The notes beneath the pieces were generated by a model. It did not search any database. It saw only the letters and a program-made list of their open reading frames with translations, and had not been told where the DNA came from. Below are positions 19,701 to 29,145 of a stretch of DNA of 41,510 nucleotides, one piece after another. The first letter of the stretch is position 1. The number at the start of each line of letters is the position of its first letter. Both the position numbers and the translations under genes were made by a program. Source of the DNA: Limisphaerales bacterium (GTDB taxonomy: Bacteria; Verrucomicrobiota; Verrucomicrobiia; Limisphaerales; UBA11358). The DNA lies in the NCBI GenBank assembly GCA_003151855.1, contig PLYV01000302.1, positions 1 to 41,510 of the forward strand, in the 5' to 3' direction.

Positions 19701-22700
19701 ACGATCCGGTTATCGGCCTGCAACGCCAAGGCGTCCACCGGGCCGTTGGCTCCGGTGCCCAGATTGGCGGCAAAATCTGAATCCACATGACTGTAGCCAT
19801 TGCCGTCATCGAGAATTCTTGCGATATGCGGTGAACTGAAATTTTCAAATCCTGAATAGCCGTCGAAGACATTGGTGAAGTCACCGCCGATGACAATGCC
19901 GCCATCTGGCTGGATAACGATGGCGCGCACCGTGCCGCCAGCGCCGAGGGACGCGTCAAAGTTCGTGTCCACGGAGCCGTCCGCATTGAGGCGGGCAAAA
20001 TGCGCCACTGGGAAGTTGTTGACGTTGGTGAACGCGCCGCCGATCAGCACCTTGCCGGCAAAGGGAGAATTGGTCGGATAAGCCGTCACCGCATAAACCA
20101 CGCCGTCAGGGCCGAGGCCGGGATTGAAGCTGGTATCCACGGAGCCATTGTTGTTGAGCCGGACCAGAAACTGGTGGGGACCGGCGTTGACGGTCTGGAA
20201 TGCGCCGCCGGCATAAATTTTCCGGCTGTCATTGACAAACGTTTCCGCCAGAGAATAGACCGTGTTATCGGCGCCCAAGCCGGGATTGAAACTGGTGTCG
20301 AGCGACCCGTCCGTCATGACGCGGGCCAGCCGGTTGCGGGCAACCCCGTTGACGGTGGTGAAGAGACCACCAATGACCACCCGGTCGTCCGACTGGTTGG
20401 CGAGCGCATAGACCGCATTATTGGCACCCGCCAAGCCAAAGAGGAAGCCGGTGTTATCCACCGAGCCATCCCCATTCAGCCGGGCAAAATAATTTTCCAC
20501 CGAACCATTGACGGTGGTGAACGTGCCGCCGGCGACCAGCCGGCCATCCGACTGCTGGGCCAGCGCAAAAACGCTGCCGTTCATGCCGGGCGAGGCGTTG
20601 AACGTGGTGTCGCCGGAGCCGGGCGGACGGTTGTAGGATTCCGCATCCACGATGTGGACATTCGCGGTGGTCTGACTGCCCAACTGCGAGCCGCCACCGG
20701 GATTGGACAAATTCACCTGGAAATAGAATTGATCCGGGGGGAGATTCTGAAGCAAGTCATCCAAAATCGGCACCGTAAAACTTTGCGCCGTCTCGCCGGG
20801 ACCAAAGAACAGCGTGTCCGCAGTGGCGGAATAATTGACGGTATCCAACGCCGTGTAATCCGCCGTGGCGTAATCCACGCTGGCCGGGATCTGCAAATCC
20901 TTCATCGAGCCGGTGCGGGTGACGGTGATGGTGGCGTAACCGCCGTTTTCATTGACCGTGTAGTCCGCCGCGCTGAACTGGAACGTGCCACCGTTCAGGT
21001 CATTCGTGATGATGACCATCGCGTTGGTCGGCGTGCTGATGGTGTTGGTGAACAAGGTCGGCCAGTTGGTGCCGTTGAGCGCGGGGCTGGACAAGGTGAC
21101 GTTGAAAAAGTTGGTGGATCCCAAGGCGCTGGCAGACAGGAGCGGGACCATGAGGATGCGCGGGGAGACATCGCCGTTGTTCCATTGCAGGTTGGTGCTG
21201 ATGCCGGTGTAATCCGTGCCGTTCACCGCCGTGCCGTTCGAGGTCGAAACGTGGACGGTCACCGTCCCCTTGCTGCCGACGATGCGCGTGACCGTGACCG
21301 GCACGAAGCCGGCGCTGACGGTGCCAAAATAGTTGCTGGCAGTGAAATCAAGGAAACCCGCGAAATTGGGGTTGATGATGCGGAGCCGGGCATCCACCAG
21401 CCCCAGCGAGGCGAGACCGTCGGCGGGCGCCTGAAGGTCGGACAACTGGAGGTTGATGAATTTTTCGACCGCGCTGATATAGTTCGTCGTCTTGACGGTC
21501 ACCGGGAAGAAGTTGGTGGTCGTGCCCTGACGGATGATGACGGGGGCGCTGTTGAAATCATAGTCGCTGCCAACCGTGGCCGTGCTGCCATTCGTGACCG
21601 TCGTGCAGGTGACCGACACATCCCCGTAATTGCCATTGGTGCGGATGATCTCCACCGGCACCACCACCGGCCCGGAGGCCGCGCCGCCGACATAATCCGG
21701 CCCGGCAAAACCCACCACGCCGGACTGGTGCTGGTCATCCACAATCGTCAGCGGGGCGGTGATGAGGCCAAGGGCCACGCCCAGCGGGATGTTCTGGCCA
21801 CCGAGGTAGAACTGGTCGGCGTTGGCCGGGTTGGCGAGCTGGAACTGCGCCGACAGGTCGCCGGAACTGGCGTTGTTGTTGATCACACTGACCAGCACCT
21901 GCGCCTGCGCATCCTCAAAATACCGGCCGAACGGATCCGCCAGAAACGTGTTGGTTCCGAACATGCCGTCGCTGCGCATCCGAGTGAAAGGAATAACCGG
22001 CGGCGAGCCGAGAATATCCCAGCTCATGCCGTAGGCCGGTGCCGGGCTGCTGTAGCTGAAATCGGTCGCGCTCTGCGCCACTCCGGGCACCACCGAGAAA
22101 TTGGCCGAGGCGAAGCCCAGCGACCCGTTGGTGCGAAGCAGGCTCACAAACAGATCCGAGGCGCTCTTGTTGACGGAATAAGAATTCTCGAGCAGCCCAA
22201 TATTGCCCGGCCCGGGCGTGCCGCCACCAATCAGCTTCGCAAAATTGCTGCGGTTGCGGATGCCGTCGCGCTCAAAAGTTTCGTGGTAGGAGTTGGTGTT
22301 GCTTTCCGGACGGACTTTGGGGTTGTATTGTCCGCCACCCACCTGGTCAAACGAACCACCAATCATCACGCTGCCGTCGCTTTGGAGGCCGGACGCAAAG
22401 ACGGTTCCCACCGGGTCGCTGAAATGTTTGCGCGGCAACCCGGCAAACTGGTTGTAGGCGCAGTCCAAAAAGCTGGTGTCCACCGTGCCGTCGCTGTGCA
22501 GGCGGGCAAACCCCAGGCGGTGCGTGCCGTTGACGGCGGTGAAGGCGCCGCCGACATACATGGTGCCGTCCCCCTGCAGGTTCAAATTATACACGGTGCC
22601 ATCCAATCCGACACCGCTGTAGAAATTGGCGTCAATGGTTCCGTCCTGATTCAGCCGGGTGAACCGCTTGACGGCCTGATTGTTGACCTGGCTAAATTCA

Positions 22701-25585
22701 CCGCCCGCCAACACCTTGCCGTCGGGCTGCACGGCCAATGCATATACCGGCCCGTTGATGCCGGCGTTGGGGTCAAACGTGGTGTCCACGGAACCATCGC
22801 CCAGCAGACGCGCAAGGTGGTCTTGATGCGGAATGCCGCTCACCGACGTAAAATCTCCGCCGACATAAATCTGGTTGGCGAAGGAAGACTCCACACTGGC
22901 GGTATAGGACCACGCGGTTCCGAACTGGCCATTCGTCTCGTTCATCACGATGGTGATGGCATTGAATGTCAGACCATTGGTCGGACCAAAGGGAATAACC
23001 AGATGTCCGGTATAACTGACCCAACCGGTGTCGTAAATCAAAACGCCGTTGGTGGGGCTGCCATAATACACCCGCATATCGTCCGGCTGCATCAGCATGT
23101 CATAATCCACCGTCAATATGCCGGAAGGCGCGCCAATATTAATAAAATTATCGTCGCGGGCCTGACCACCACTGGCATTTCGATTGGCTTTGATGAAGGT
23201 TCCCCCCTGTTCGGCGAGGGCATAAACGGTGTTGGTCAGGGCGTTGCCGGCGTTGAACGCGGTGTCCAATGAACCATCATAGTGCAGGCGGGCGAGGTTA
23301 TGGCAGGGTGTCCCGTTGTAAGAAGTGAAATTGCCGCCGATGATGATGTTGCCATCACCCTGCTGCAGGATGGCCCAGACCGGCCCGTTGGCACCCGCGC
23401 CCGGATTAAAAGTGGTGTCCAGCGTGCCATCGCTGTTCAAACGGGCAACATTGCCACGCGGAGTGCCGTTGTAGGAAACGAAGCTTCCGGCGATCATCAA
23501 CTGGCTGGTGTTCGTGGCAAAAGTGATGGCATTGATGAAAATGGGCGGGTTGTTATAGCCCGGCACGGCCCCCACACCACCGCCGGGATTGAAAGAGGTG
23601 TCCAGCGAACCATCCGTGTTGACGCGTGCAATGCAGTTGCGGGCATTACCATTGTATGAGAAAAAGTCGCCAACAATGACGGTCTTGTCATCACTCTGAA
23701 CGGCGACCCCATAGACCTGGCCATCCGTGCCAGGATGCTTCATGTTCGGTGGCGAGCTGCCTATCTGCATGTTTGCCAGATCAAGGTTGAAGTCAGCATT
23801 GAACTTTTCATCCACGGAGCCGGCGGGCGGGTTTTGATCCTGAAACAGCAACGTCACCGTTATCTCCCCCACCATCCCGACATCTCCCGACATCACATTC
23901 CCATGGCCATCCCTGGCGAACAACTCAATGTGAAAATCCTCATTAAAATTGACCTGGCCGTTGTTATACACCGTGAAGGACAGTGGCTTTGACTGCATAT
24001 CCTTGTCGCCCCAGCTGATCGTGCCACTGTAGCCGCCGGAGAAAATAAAGTCCGGGTTTGCCCCCAAGACATTGCCGCCATTCGCCGGATCCGGCGTGGC
24101 GTAATCCGAGCCGGGCTGCAGCGGGAAGCGCATGTTTTGCAGGGTGTTGAAATAATAGGGGTCGGTATTATAGAAAGGCCAGCCGCTGTTGACCTGATAA
24201 TAGATGTTCGTCGCGATGTTTTGCGCGCCGGTGCGGGATACCCAGATGGTATAGGTGTAGGTAGAGTTGGATGTAATCGGCCGCTCAACGCGGTAATTTA
24301 TTTCGCCAAAGTTGAAGGCATTGTCCGTGACATAGTTCGTGACCGGCACCGGCCCGTTGGTGTCAACGATGGCCTCCGCGCCAAATGGCGATGAATAGAG
24401 GTTCAAAATACGCACCAGCGCCTTGTTGAACACCGGATCCACTCGCGGCGCGGACACGGCGGCGGACTCCTGCGGATCCGGCAGCGGATTGGACAGCAGC
24501 ACCGTGAAGTCGCGGTTCGGAGCGGCGGCGGCGGTCCCTGACGATCTGATGGAAATTGAGATGGTCTTGCTCATCTCAAAGTCATCAAAAGTGAGGATGC
24601 CATTGGTAATCGGGGTGTAATCCTTACTTAAGACAGAGGTATTCGTGAAATATGGCAAATGAGTAACAGGGTTGGTAAAAACCGTCACATTTGTTACATA
24701 CCCCACCGCCGGCAAGTCACCGTTGGACAGCAGCCCCGGCGCACCATCCATCGTCTGATACTGGACCGTGGCCCGGCCAGTATAACCGCCCACCCGCGTG
24801 ACGGTGAGCAGCACGCGGGACTCCAAGGTGGAACACTGGTAAAGCAGCAGCGGATTGCCGCTGGCATCCGTGAGGCCGGTTTGCTCCACATTTTCCGAGG
24901 CAAAACGAAACGCCCCGGAGGAATGATAAGCCCAGTTCAAGGCAATCGGCCCGGTGGAGCTATAAACAAACTGACCCTGCCCGGATTTAAACGAAAACAT
25001 GCTGTCGGCGGCAATGTAATAGACCGAGCCGGCCTTGACATTAAACCGGACGCTGCTCGGCCCGGTGAACGGCTGGGGAAAGTTATACAACGAGCTGGAA
25101 GCCGTCACCCCACCACTATTGGTGTCCACCTGATAAGTGTTCTGGTTCGCCCAAGTTTCAGAATAATAATCACTTTGCAGCCGGTTCGGATACAGGTCGT
25201 CATTGGCGGCGATCTGGTAAAGACTAGTAAGGTTCGTGCCGCCATAAACCGCCAGCACCGTGTCCAGCGGCTGACCGTAAAAATTCGTGCTGCCGATGGT
25301 ATCAATCGAAACTTCCCCGTCATTGGTGGCGGAAAACTTGAACCACACCGGCGACTGCGCGGGAAAGCCGGCCAGATTGGGCGTGCCGGGATCCGCCGTA
25401 TAAAAGCTGTTGTCAACGCTGGTGCTGCCCCAAGCGCCGCCAATGGCAATCGGACTGCTGAAGGTGCCGGGCAAACTGGCGTGGCCGGCGTTGGCCAGCA
25501 ACCCGGCCAGAACCACCGCCGCCAGTTTCATTGGGCCGGAAAGAACACCCGTCATTTTTTTAATTATTGTTTGAATTGCTTTCAC
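16733..25585 (-). CDS. Giant secreted Calx-beta / delta-60 propeller protein (2950 aa)
   Basis: Start GTG 25585 has GGAG seven bases upstream and gives a signal peptide (MKLAAVVLAGLLANAGHAS). Order: a ppc-like beta domain (to ~235), two Calx-beta-like domains (~240-580), seven delta-60 repeats (~590-1125; type GPVYALAVQPDGKVLAGGEF), four Calx-beta-type domains (~1130-1650), seven more delta-60 repeats (~1655-2030), six Calx-beta domains (~2035-2715; type TSDGTAVAGTNY), and a C-terminal linker plus the first half of a P-like domain that stops at GYNYTGVPFP. Seven repeats per block suggest two seven-bladed propellers. Calx-beta domains bind calcium in known proteins, so a calcium-stiffened surface fibre or adhesin is likely. 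No anchor motif is seen. It lies 34 bases upstream of the S53 peptidase, with which it may form one unit. Confidence 0.9.
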   Translation of the reverse strand: MKAIQTIIKKMTGVLSGPMKLAAVVLAGLLANAGHASLPGTFSSPIAIGGAWGSTSVDNSFYTADPGTPNLAGFPAQSPVWFKFSATNDGEVSIDTIGSTNFYGQPLDTVLAVYGGTNLTSLYQIAANDDLYPNRLQSDYYSETWANQNTYQVDTNSGGVTASSSLYNFPQPFTGPSSVRFNVKAGSVYYIAADSMFSFKSGQGQFVYSSTGPIALNWAYHSSGAFRFASENVEQTGLTDASGNPLLLYQCSTLESRVLLTVTRVGGYTGRATVQYQTMDGAPGLLSNGDLPAVGYVTNVTVFTNPVTHLPYFTNTSVLSKDYTPITNGILTFDDFEMSKTISISIRSSGTAAAAPNRDFTVLLSNPLPDPQESAAVSAPRVDPVFNKALVRILNLYSSPFGAEAIVDTNGPVPVTNYVTDNAFNFGEINYRVERPITSNSTYTYTIWVSRTGAQNIATNIYYQVNSGWPFYNTDPYYFNTLQNMRFPLQPGSDYATPDPANGGNVLGANPDFIFSGGYSGTISWGDKDMQSKPLSFTVYNNGQVNFNEDFHIELFARDGHGNVMSGDVGMVGEITVTLLFQDQNPPAGSVDEKFNADFNLDLANMQIGSSPPNMKHPGTDGQVYGVAVQSDDKTVIVGDFFSYNGNARNCIARVNTDGSLDTSFNPGGGVGAVPGYNNPPIFINAITFATNTSQLMIAGSFVSYNGTPRGNVARLNSDGTLDTTFNPGAGANGPVWAILQQGDGNIIIGGNFTSYNGTPCHNLARLHYDGSLDTAFNAGNALTNTVYALAEQGGTFIKANRNASGGQARDDNFINIGAPSGILTVDYDMLMQPDDMRVYYGSPTNGVLIYDTGWVSYTGHLVIPFGPTNGLTFNAITIVMNETNGQFGTAWSYTASVESSFANQIYVGGDFTSVSGIPHQDHLARLLGDGSVDTTFDPNAGINGPVYALAVQPDGKVLAGGEFSQVNNQAVKRFTRLNQDGTIDANFYSGVGLDGTVYNLNLQGDGTMYVGGAFTAVNGTHRLGFARLHSDGTVDTSFLDCAYNQFAGLPRKHFSDPVGTVFASGLQSDGSVMIGGSFDQVGGGQYNPKVRPESNTNSYHETFERDGIRNRSNFAKLIGGGTPGPGNIGLLENSYSVNKSASDLFVSLLRTNGSLGFASANFSVVPGVAQSATDFSYSSPAPAYGMSWDILGSPPVIPFTRMRSDGMFGTNTFLADPFGRYFEDAQAQVLVSVINNNASSGDLSAQFQLANPANADQFYLGGQNIPLGVALGLITAPLTIVDDQHQSGVVGFAGPDYVGGAASGPVVVPVEIIRTNGNYGDVSVTCTTVTNGSTATVGSDYDFNSAPVIIRQGTTTNFFPVTVKTTNYISAVEKFINLQLSDLQAPADGLASLGLVDARLRIINPNFAGFLDFTASNYFGTVSAGFVPVTVTRIVGSKGTVTVHVSTSNGTAVNGTDYTGISTNLQWNNGDVSPRILMVPLLSASALGSTNFFNVTLSSPALNGTNWPTLFTNTISTPTNAMVIITNDLNGGTFQFSAADYTVNENGGYATITVTRTGSMKDLQIPASVDYATADYTALDTVNYSATADTLFFGPGETAQSFTVPILDDLLQNLPPDQFYFQVNLSNPGGGSQLGSQTTANVHIVDAESYNRPPGSGDTTFNASPGMNGSVFALAQQSDGRLVAGGTFTTVNGSVENYFARLNGDGSVDNTGFLFGLAGANNAVYALANQSDDRVVIGGLFTTVNGVARNRLARVMTDGSLDTSFNPGLGADNTVYSLAETFVNDSRKIYAGGAFQTVNAGPHQFLVRLNNNGSVDTSFNPGLGPDGVVYAVTAYPTNSPFAGKVLIGGAFTNVNNFPVAHFARLNADGSVDTNFDASLGAGGTVRAIVIQPDGGIVIGGDFTNVFDGYSGFENFSSPHIARILDDGNGYSHVDSDFAANLGTGANGPVDALALQADNRIVVAGEFTQASGVTRNCITRLMPDGSVDASINFGSGASGAVYAALVQAPDQMMVLGGAFTQYNGEPHNRIVRIYGGSETGSGAFEFTSASYTVPENGLDALVTIRRVGGTDGTNSVDFTTSDGTAVAGTNYLSRNVTVVFPPGEVLKTVAVPVMDDGVVTPDLTVNLNLSNTTAGYGDQTNAVLTIQNVDSTVSFSTPNFFVAKNVLTGEADIHVIRSGTTIGTCQVDFLTTTNGTAVPGLDFYPTNVTVTFNPGEMDKVVQVGITNNLLPRGNQTVVFALSNAVNTVLAAPTNAMLTIIDTVYAPGILSFLTNSIVVNEGDGNAYLTVIRTNGASGIVSVAYTTTVGTAVPGVNYVTTTGTLTFGDTVNSGTIIIPLVDNSLAQGTVDFSVTLSNPNGGASLLSPTTCAVAITDNDTGIAFAAATNRAPEDAGFVNVIVQRLYNFTPISSVNYATVNGTAVAGINYSNTFGTLNFTNGEVFKSISVPLVHDTNANGDLTFTLQLTSPVNAQIVAPSNTVVVIQDAEAGVHFNTNAQRVLKSSGFAVVTVVCSNPRVEPVLFSTNDIPLEVSYTTKDGTALAGTDYQAVSGTLVFTNGLATNTFSVPIYNNNLVTGDHAFTVVLTNVTAPGLLTAPSTQTVVIAESNAGLRFSQSNYKVFKNGIFATIEVDRTGYTNSVASVDYLATNGTALAGVNFVSTNGTLVFSNGVTSQTFNVALIANTKVQPNLTVNLQLLNPTNGILVKPAVATLTILENGGSYVIPAGSQVVTNYTSHAADGIINSNDTVQVLFGLRDSAGLNVTNLIAYLLATNGVIAPSPASQTYGPLTVYGHSVSRAFTFTAHGTNTLTIAPTFALYDNAKFIGTAAFNFTLGAWTTVFASTNAIVINDNTNASPYPSLISVSGVGKSLVKATVTLTNLTHADAYSIGALVESPAQKSTLIMGHAGNGYGVNHVTLTFDDAAATLLPPSAQIVTGTNKPSGYNYTGVPFP

Positions 25586-25601
25586 AACGATTCTCCATTC
25601 A

Positions 25602-25628
25602 GCCTGCCGTCCCAAGGGCCGGACAGGC
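25602..25628 (-). other. Imperfect intercistronic hairpin before the giant gene
   Basis: GCCTG (25602-25606) pairs with CAGGC (25624-25628), and additional inner pairs (TCC with GGA, with a small bulge) can form. It lies between the 1149-residue protein gene and the ribosome-binding site of the giant gene. With no T-run it is not a classical terminator; it may tune translation or mRNA stability. Confidence 0.3.
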
Positions 25629-25660
25629 ACTAAATTTAATTGATTTCACCGGCCACCGCT

Positions 25661-28600
25661 TCAATACGGATAGGTCAGCCTAGCATCCACTCCCACCTTA
25701 TAAAACTGTTGAACGCTGTTAATATCCATAGGAACAACTAGACTCAATTGTTTAGGTGCTGATGGATAAGCAAGGTATGGGACAGGAGATGGAAAATTGG
25801 TATAGGGAAGCCAGGGACCCGTAGAAAAATTAGTTGCATTCAAAATATAATTCATCGCGTTTGGGATGCTAAACCAGTTCAACACAATAGAGTTTGCAGG
25901 TGTGTTAGTAGCCGTTTGCGTGAGATTAATTTGATCCGCCGTAAAGAACGGCGTCGGATCATAGAGGTTGTAAATCCCGTCGCCGTCCGAATCCATGTCC
26001 GCACTCTGCGCAAGCGCGGCGTTGACCGTGTTGGTGACGCCGGGCGGATAGACCAGATTCGTCGAGCTGAACTGGCCGGCATAAGACGGAACCCAGCGCA
26101 GGCGCCCGCCGTTGAAGCCAAGCTGGCTGGACTGGTCAATGGCTTCCGCCACCGAGCCGCCGTTCATCACCGCCTGGGCGTAATAAATAATCAGGTTGGT
26201 GTTGATGCTCAACCAGGGGAAATCAAAGGGGTGACCAGCGCTGTGGTTGGTGGTGGCATCCCGCAGTTCAAGATAATCCACATACAGGGCGTTGCTGACG
26301 CCGGCGGCACCTTTGAAGATAAACTTGCTGGTGCTGCCGGGCGAGGTCAGCACCAGGCGCCCCAAGGCCATGTTGTTGCTGAACCCAAGCGCAGAAACTC
26401 CCAAGTCGGTTCCCGCCCAGGTGTTGGTGATGGCTTTGTTCGGGCCGGGGCAAATGTTCGTGATGGTCGTGCTCAGCAAATCGCCCGTCGGCGGCTTGAT
26501 GGTCAGGGCAAATCCCTGCCCGCCCGTGCCGTTGGTCCGGCCCACGGTCCAGAAATTGCCGTTGGTCAGGCCGGCATCAATCCAGTTGGTCGGCGCCAGC
26601 GTGAGTGAAAGGCACTGCAACCAGGTGTTACTGATGAGCATGGTGGCGGCGGTCAGGGAAATGTTTCCGCCCGCGTAAATCGCACCGTTGGTCAGGGTGG
26701 TGTTCACGGTTTTCGCGGTGAAATTACCCACGCCGTTGGAAATGACGCCGCTGTTCAGGAAATCATGGGTCGTGAGCACGGTTCCCTGGTCGGCCACCAG
26801 ACCGCTGTTGATAAAGGCATCGTAGGGAACCTGACCCGAAATGATGTTGGTGGTCGTGGCCACGGCGTCCGCCCCGCCGTAAAGGTAATTATGGCCGCTC
26901 CACGTCAGGTTCGTCGAACTCGTCCAGGTCATGATGGAATTTCCCGCCGCACCGGCAGTCGCCGCCGTCACGGTGAAGGCGTGGCTGGCTAGGACACCGG
27001 CATGGACGAGGGCGTTGGACGTGGTGGCCTTGCTGTATTTCGTGCCCGCGCCCGCCGCGTGGTTGATGGCGGCGATCAGGTTGTTCATCGAGGTGTCAAA
27101 GTTGAGACCGATCTTCACCTGGTTCGCCAGCTTGTTGGTGAGCGTGTTCACAAACACATACTGGTTGGTGCCAACGATGACACGGTTGCCCTTTTTGACA
27201 TTCGCGCCAATCAGTTTGGAAAGTTTTCCGGTGGCCTTCACCGCCGGCAATCCAGGGCCGTAAGAAATGCTGTTGGAGGTGCTGATGAACTGCGCCAAAT
27301 TCGAGAGACGGATGGCTCCGTTGTTGGTGAGGCAGCGCATATTGGGCAACTGCGCCGGACCGAAGGTGCCGGTGCCGATCCAGTTCAATTCGCCGTCCGC
27401 CGAGGATGCGCCATTGCCCACGCCGTTGGTGGTCAGCGTTAGATTTTGGGCGTCAATGGACACGGTGCCATAGACGTTCAGGGCATCGCTGATGAGCAGG
27501 TTGGTGGAACCATGGAGAACAAAGTTCTTGATCCAAGGAACCGTGGTGGCCTGCAACCGGCTGCGGACAAGCAGCACGCGGAAATCGTTGGTGCCACCGT
27601 TGGTGTTCGCCTCCAGCCAGCGCGTGCTCCATGCCTGGATGCTGCCGCTCCAGTTGGGCAGGCTGGCGGACAGCAAGTTGCTGATGATCATCTGGCCGTT
27701 GGTGACGCCAAGGTTGAAGTCGGCAAACGGGGAACTGATGGACGCGCCGGCGCTGCCGTCAAACTGGTTGGTGGCGACGATGCTGATGAAGTTCTGGCCG
27801 CCGATGATGGCCTTTTCCAAGTTCAATTCCCGGCTGGCGGTGATTTCCACCCGGGCGGGCAGGTTGGTCAGTGAGCCGCTCGGATTGGTGACGCTGACAT
27901 TGGTGGAAATGGAGGCCGTCAGGATCTGGCCGTTCATGTAGGAATACGGGTTGGAAAAGCTGATCGAGGAAAAAACATTCGAGAAGCCGGCCGTGACCGG
28001 CCCCACCAGCAGCGGCATGGACGAGGCGATGAACGAATAATTGTCCGGCACGCCGTTGTTGACGAAGACGTTGGTGGAGGCGCCCCAGACATAATTGTCC
28101 GTCAGGTAAAGGTAATTGGTGGTGTAATTGCCCGTGATGGGATCCAGCACGGGTCCCACCCATTCCACATGGGCCGCCCCGGATTCGAAGCCCAGCGAGC
28201 CCGTATCAGGGGTGTCAATATAGACGTTGTAAGGGACGTTCGGACTGTCGTTCTCCACAAAGACGGCGCGGTAGATGACGTTGCTGGTGCCCAGCCCTAC
28301 CACATCAAAATAGGAGGCGGAATTGCTCAACATCAGGATGGTCGGAATCGGGGAATAGGAAGATCTGGCAGTGTTGGCGGTGAGATACAACTTCGGGTTC
28401 CATTCGCCGAAAAAGTCCGTGCCGACCGCGCCGGAACTCGTGAAATTCACGTTGTTGAGCAGGAGGCTGCCAAGCAGGAGGCTGTCAATCGTGCCCTGAT
28501 TGGCATCGATCGCGCTTTCCATCGAGAGAACGGCGCGCGTCAGATCCACGTTCTGCCCGTTCAGTTGCAGCCGCCCGTTGGCACCGATGACAATGTTGCC

Positions 28601-29110
28601 GGGGTTGACGATGTTGGTCGCGGAAATGGTGCACTGGCCAAGGCTCGACAGGTAATAGAACAGAAAATCGCCATCGGTGAAAGTATTGTTGCCGTCAAGC
28701 AGCGAGTCCACGCGGATGATGCCTTGGTTGAAAAAGGTATCCGCCAGATAGTTGTTGTTCAACAAGGGCGCGAAGTTTTCGAACTTGGCCACAATCCCGT
28801 AAGTGGCGAGGGAGTTGCTCAGGTTCTGCCCGTTGAAAATCATCAGGCCGTTTTCGCCGTTGGTGTAATAGAGCGTGTTGCCCGGCTCAAACACGGGCAG
28901 CCGCGTGGCGGTGGGATAGCTGTGGTCGCTGATGCTGAAGACGCTCTCGTTGTCGAACGCCGTCGCGTCTATCGTCGGCAGCGGGTTTTCCGGGACGACA
29001 TAGTAGGCGTCGGAAAGGTTTTGAAACAGCGGCTCGGTGGCCATTGCCGGCAGGGCCGGCAGCAGCGCGCCAAGGGCCAGCACGCGGAGGGTTTTGCGGA
29101 ACAGATTCAT
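25661..29110 (-). CDS. Large secreted beta-rich protein with a phage-tail-like internal module (1149 aa)
   Basis: No family recognised over the whole length. A clear signal peptide (MNLFRKTLRVLALGALLPAL, ending ALPAMA) fixes the start at 29110; an ATG at 29149 overlapping the previous stop is the alternative. Much of the protein has short repeating strands with Asn, Gly and Ser (NINSGLVADQGTV-like, TNGAIYAGGNISLTA), suggesting a parallel beta-helix as in filamentous adhesins. Residues ~620-750 differ: VKIGLNFDTSMNNLIAAINH and FTVTAATAGAAGNSIMTW resemble a module I know from phage tail proteins. Near the C-terminus DMDSDGDGIYNLYDPTPF is a thrombospondin-type-3-like calcium loop, followed by an Fn3/STN-type end. 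It sits in the secreted-protein run, 35 bases after the 786-residue gene. Confidence 0.85.
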   Translation of the reverse strand: MNLFRKTLRVLALGALLPALPAMATEPLFQNLSDAYYVVPENPLPTIDATAFDNESVFSISDHSYPTATRLPVFEPGNTLYYTNGENGLMIFNGQNLSNSLATYGIVAKFENFAPLLNNNYLADTFFNQGIIRVDSLLDGNNTFTDGDFLFYYLSSLGQCTISATNIVNPGNIVIGANGRLQLNGQNVDLTRAVLSMESAIDANQGTIDSLLLGSLLLNNVNFTSSGAVGTDFFGEWNPKLYLTANTARSSYSPIPTILMLSNSASYFDVVGLGTSNVIYRAVFVENDSPNVPYNVYIDTPDTGSLGFESGAAHVEWVGPVLDPITGNYTTNYLYLTDNYVWGASTNVFVNNGVPDNYSFIASSMPLLVGPVTAGFSNVFSSISFSNPYSYMNGQILTASISTNVSVTNPSGSLTNLPARVEITASRELNLEKAIIGGQNFISIVATNQFDGSAGASISSPFADFNLGVTNGQMIISNLLSASLPNWSGSIQAWSTRWLEANTNGGTNDFRVLLVRSRLQATTVPWIKNFVLHGSTNLLISDALNVYGTVSIDAQNLTLTTNGVGNGASSADGELNWIGTGTFGPAQLPNMRCLTNNGAIRLSNLAQFISTSNSISYGPGLPAVKATGKLSKLIGANVKKGNRVIVGTNQYVFVNTLTNKLANQVKIGLNFDTSMNNLIAAINHAAGAGTKYSKATTSNALVHAGVLASHAFTVTAATAGAAGNSIMTWTSSTNLTWSGHNYLYGGADAVATTTNIISGQVPYDAFINSGLVADQGTVLTTHDFLNSGVISNGVGNFTAKTVNTTLTNGAIYAGGNISLTAATMLISNTWLQCLSLTLAPTNWIDAGLTNGNFWTVGRTNGTGGQGFALTIKPPTGDLLSTTITNICPGPNKAITNTWAGTDLGVSALGFSNNMALGRLVLTSPGSTSKFIFKGAAGVSNALYVDYLELRDATTNHSAGHPFDFPWLSINTNLIIYYAQAVMNGGSVAEAIDQSSQLGFNGGRLRWVPSYAGQFSSTNLVYPPGVTNTVNAALAQSADMDSDGDGIYNLYDPTPFFTADQINLTQTATNTPANSIVLNWFSIPNAMNYILNATNFSTGPWLPYTNFPSPVPYLAYPSAPKQLSLVVPMDINSVQQFYKVGVDARLTYPY

Positions 29111-29145
29111 GCGTCGGGAAAAAGGTTGGTGATGCGCCGGCAATT

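Noticed and set aside
16607-23272. Two plus-strand open frames of more than 1,000 codons opposite the giant gene
   Set aside because: They are mirror frames of the coding strand, rich in Arg, Gly, His and Val with no domain, signal or start site. Their length reflects codon bias of the Thr/Asn/Gly-rich gene on the minus strand.
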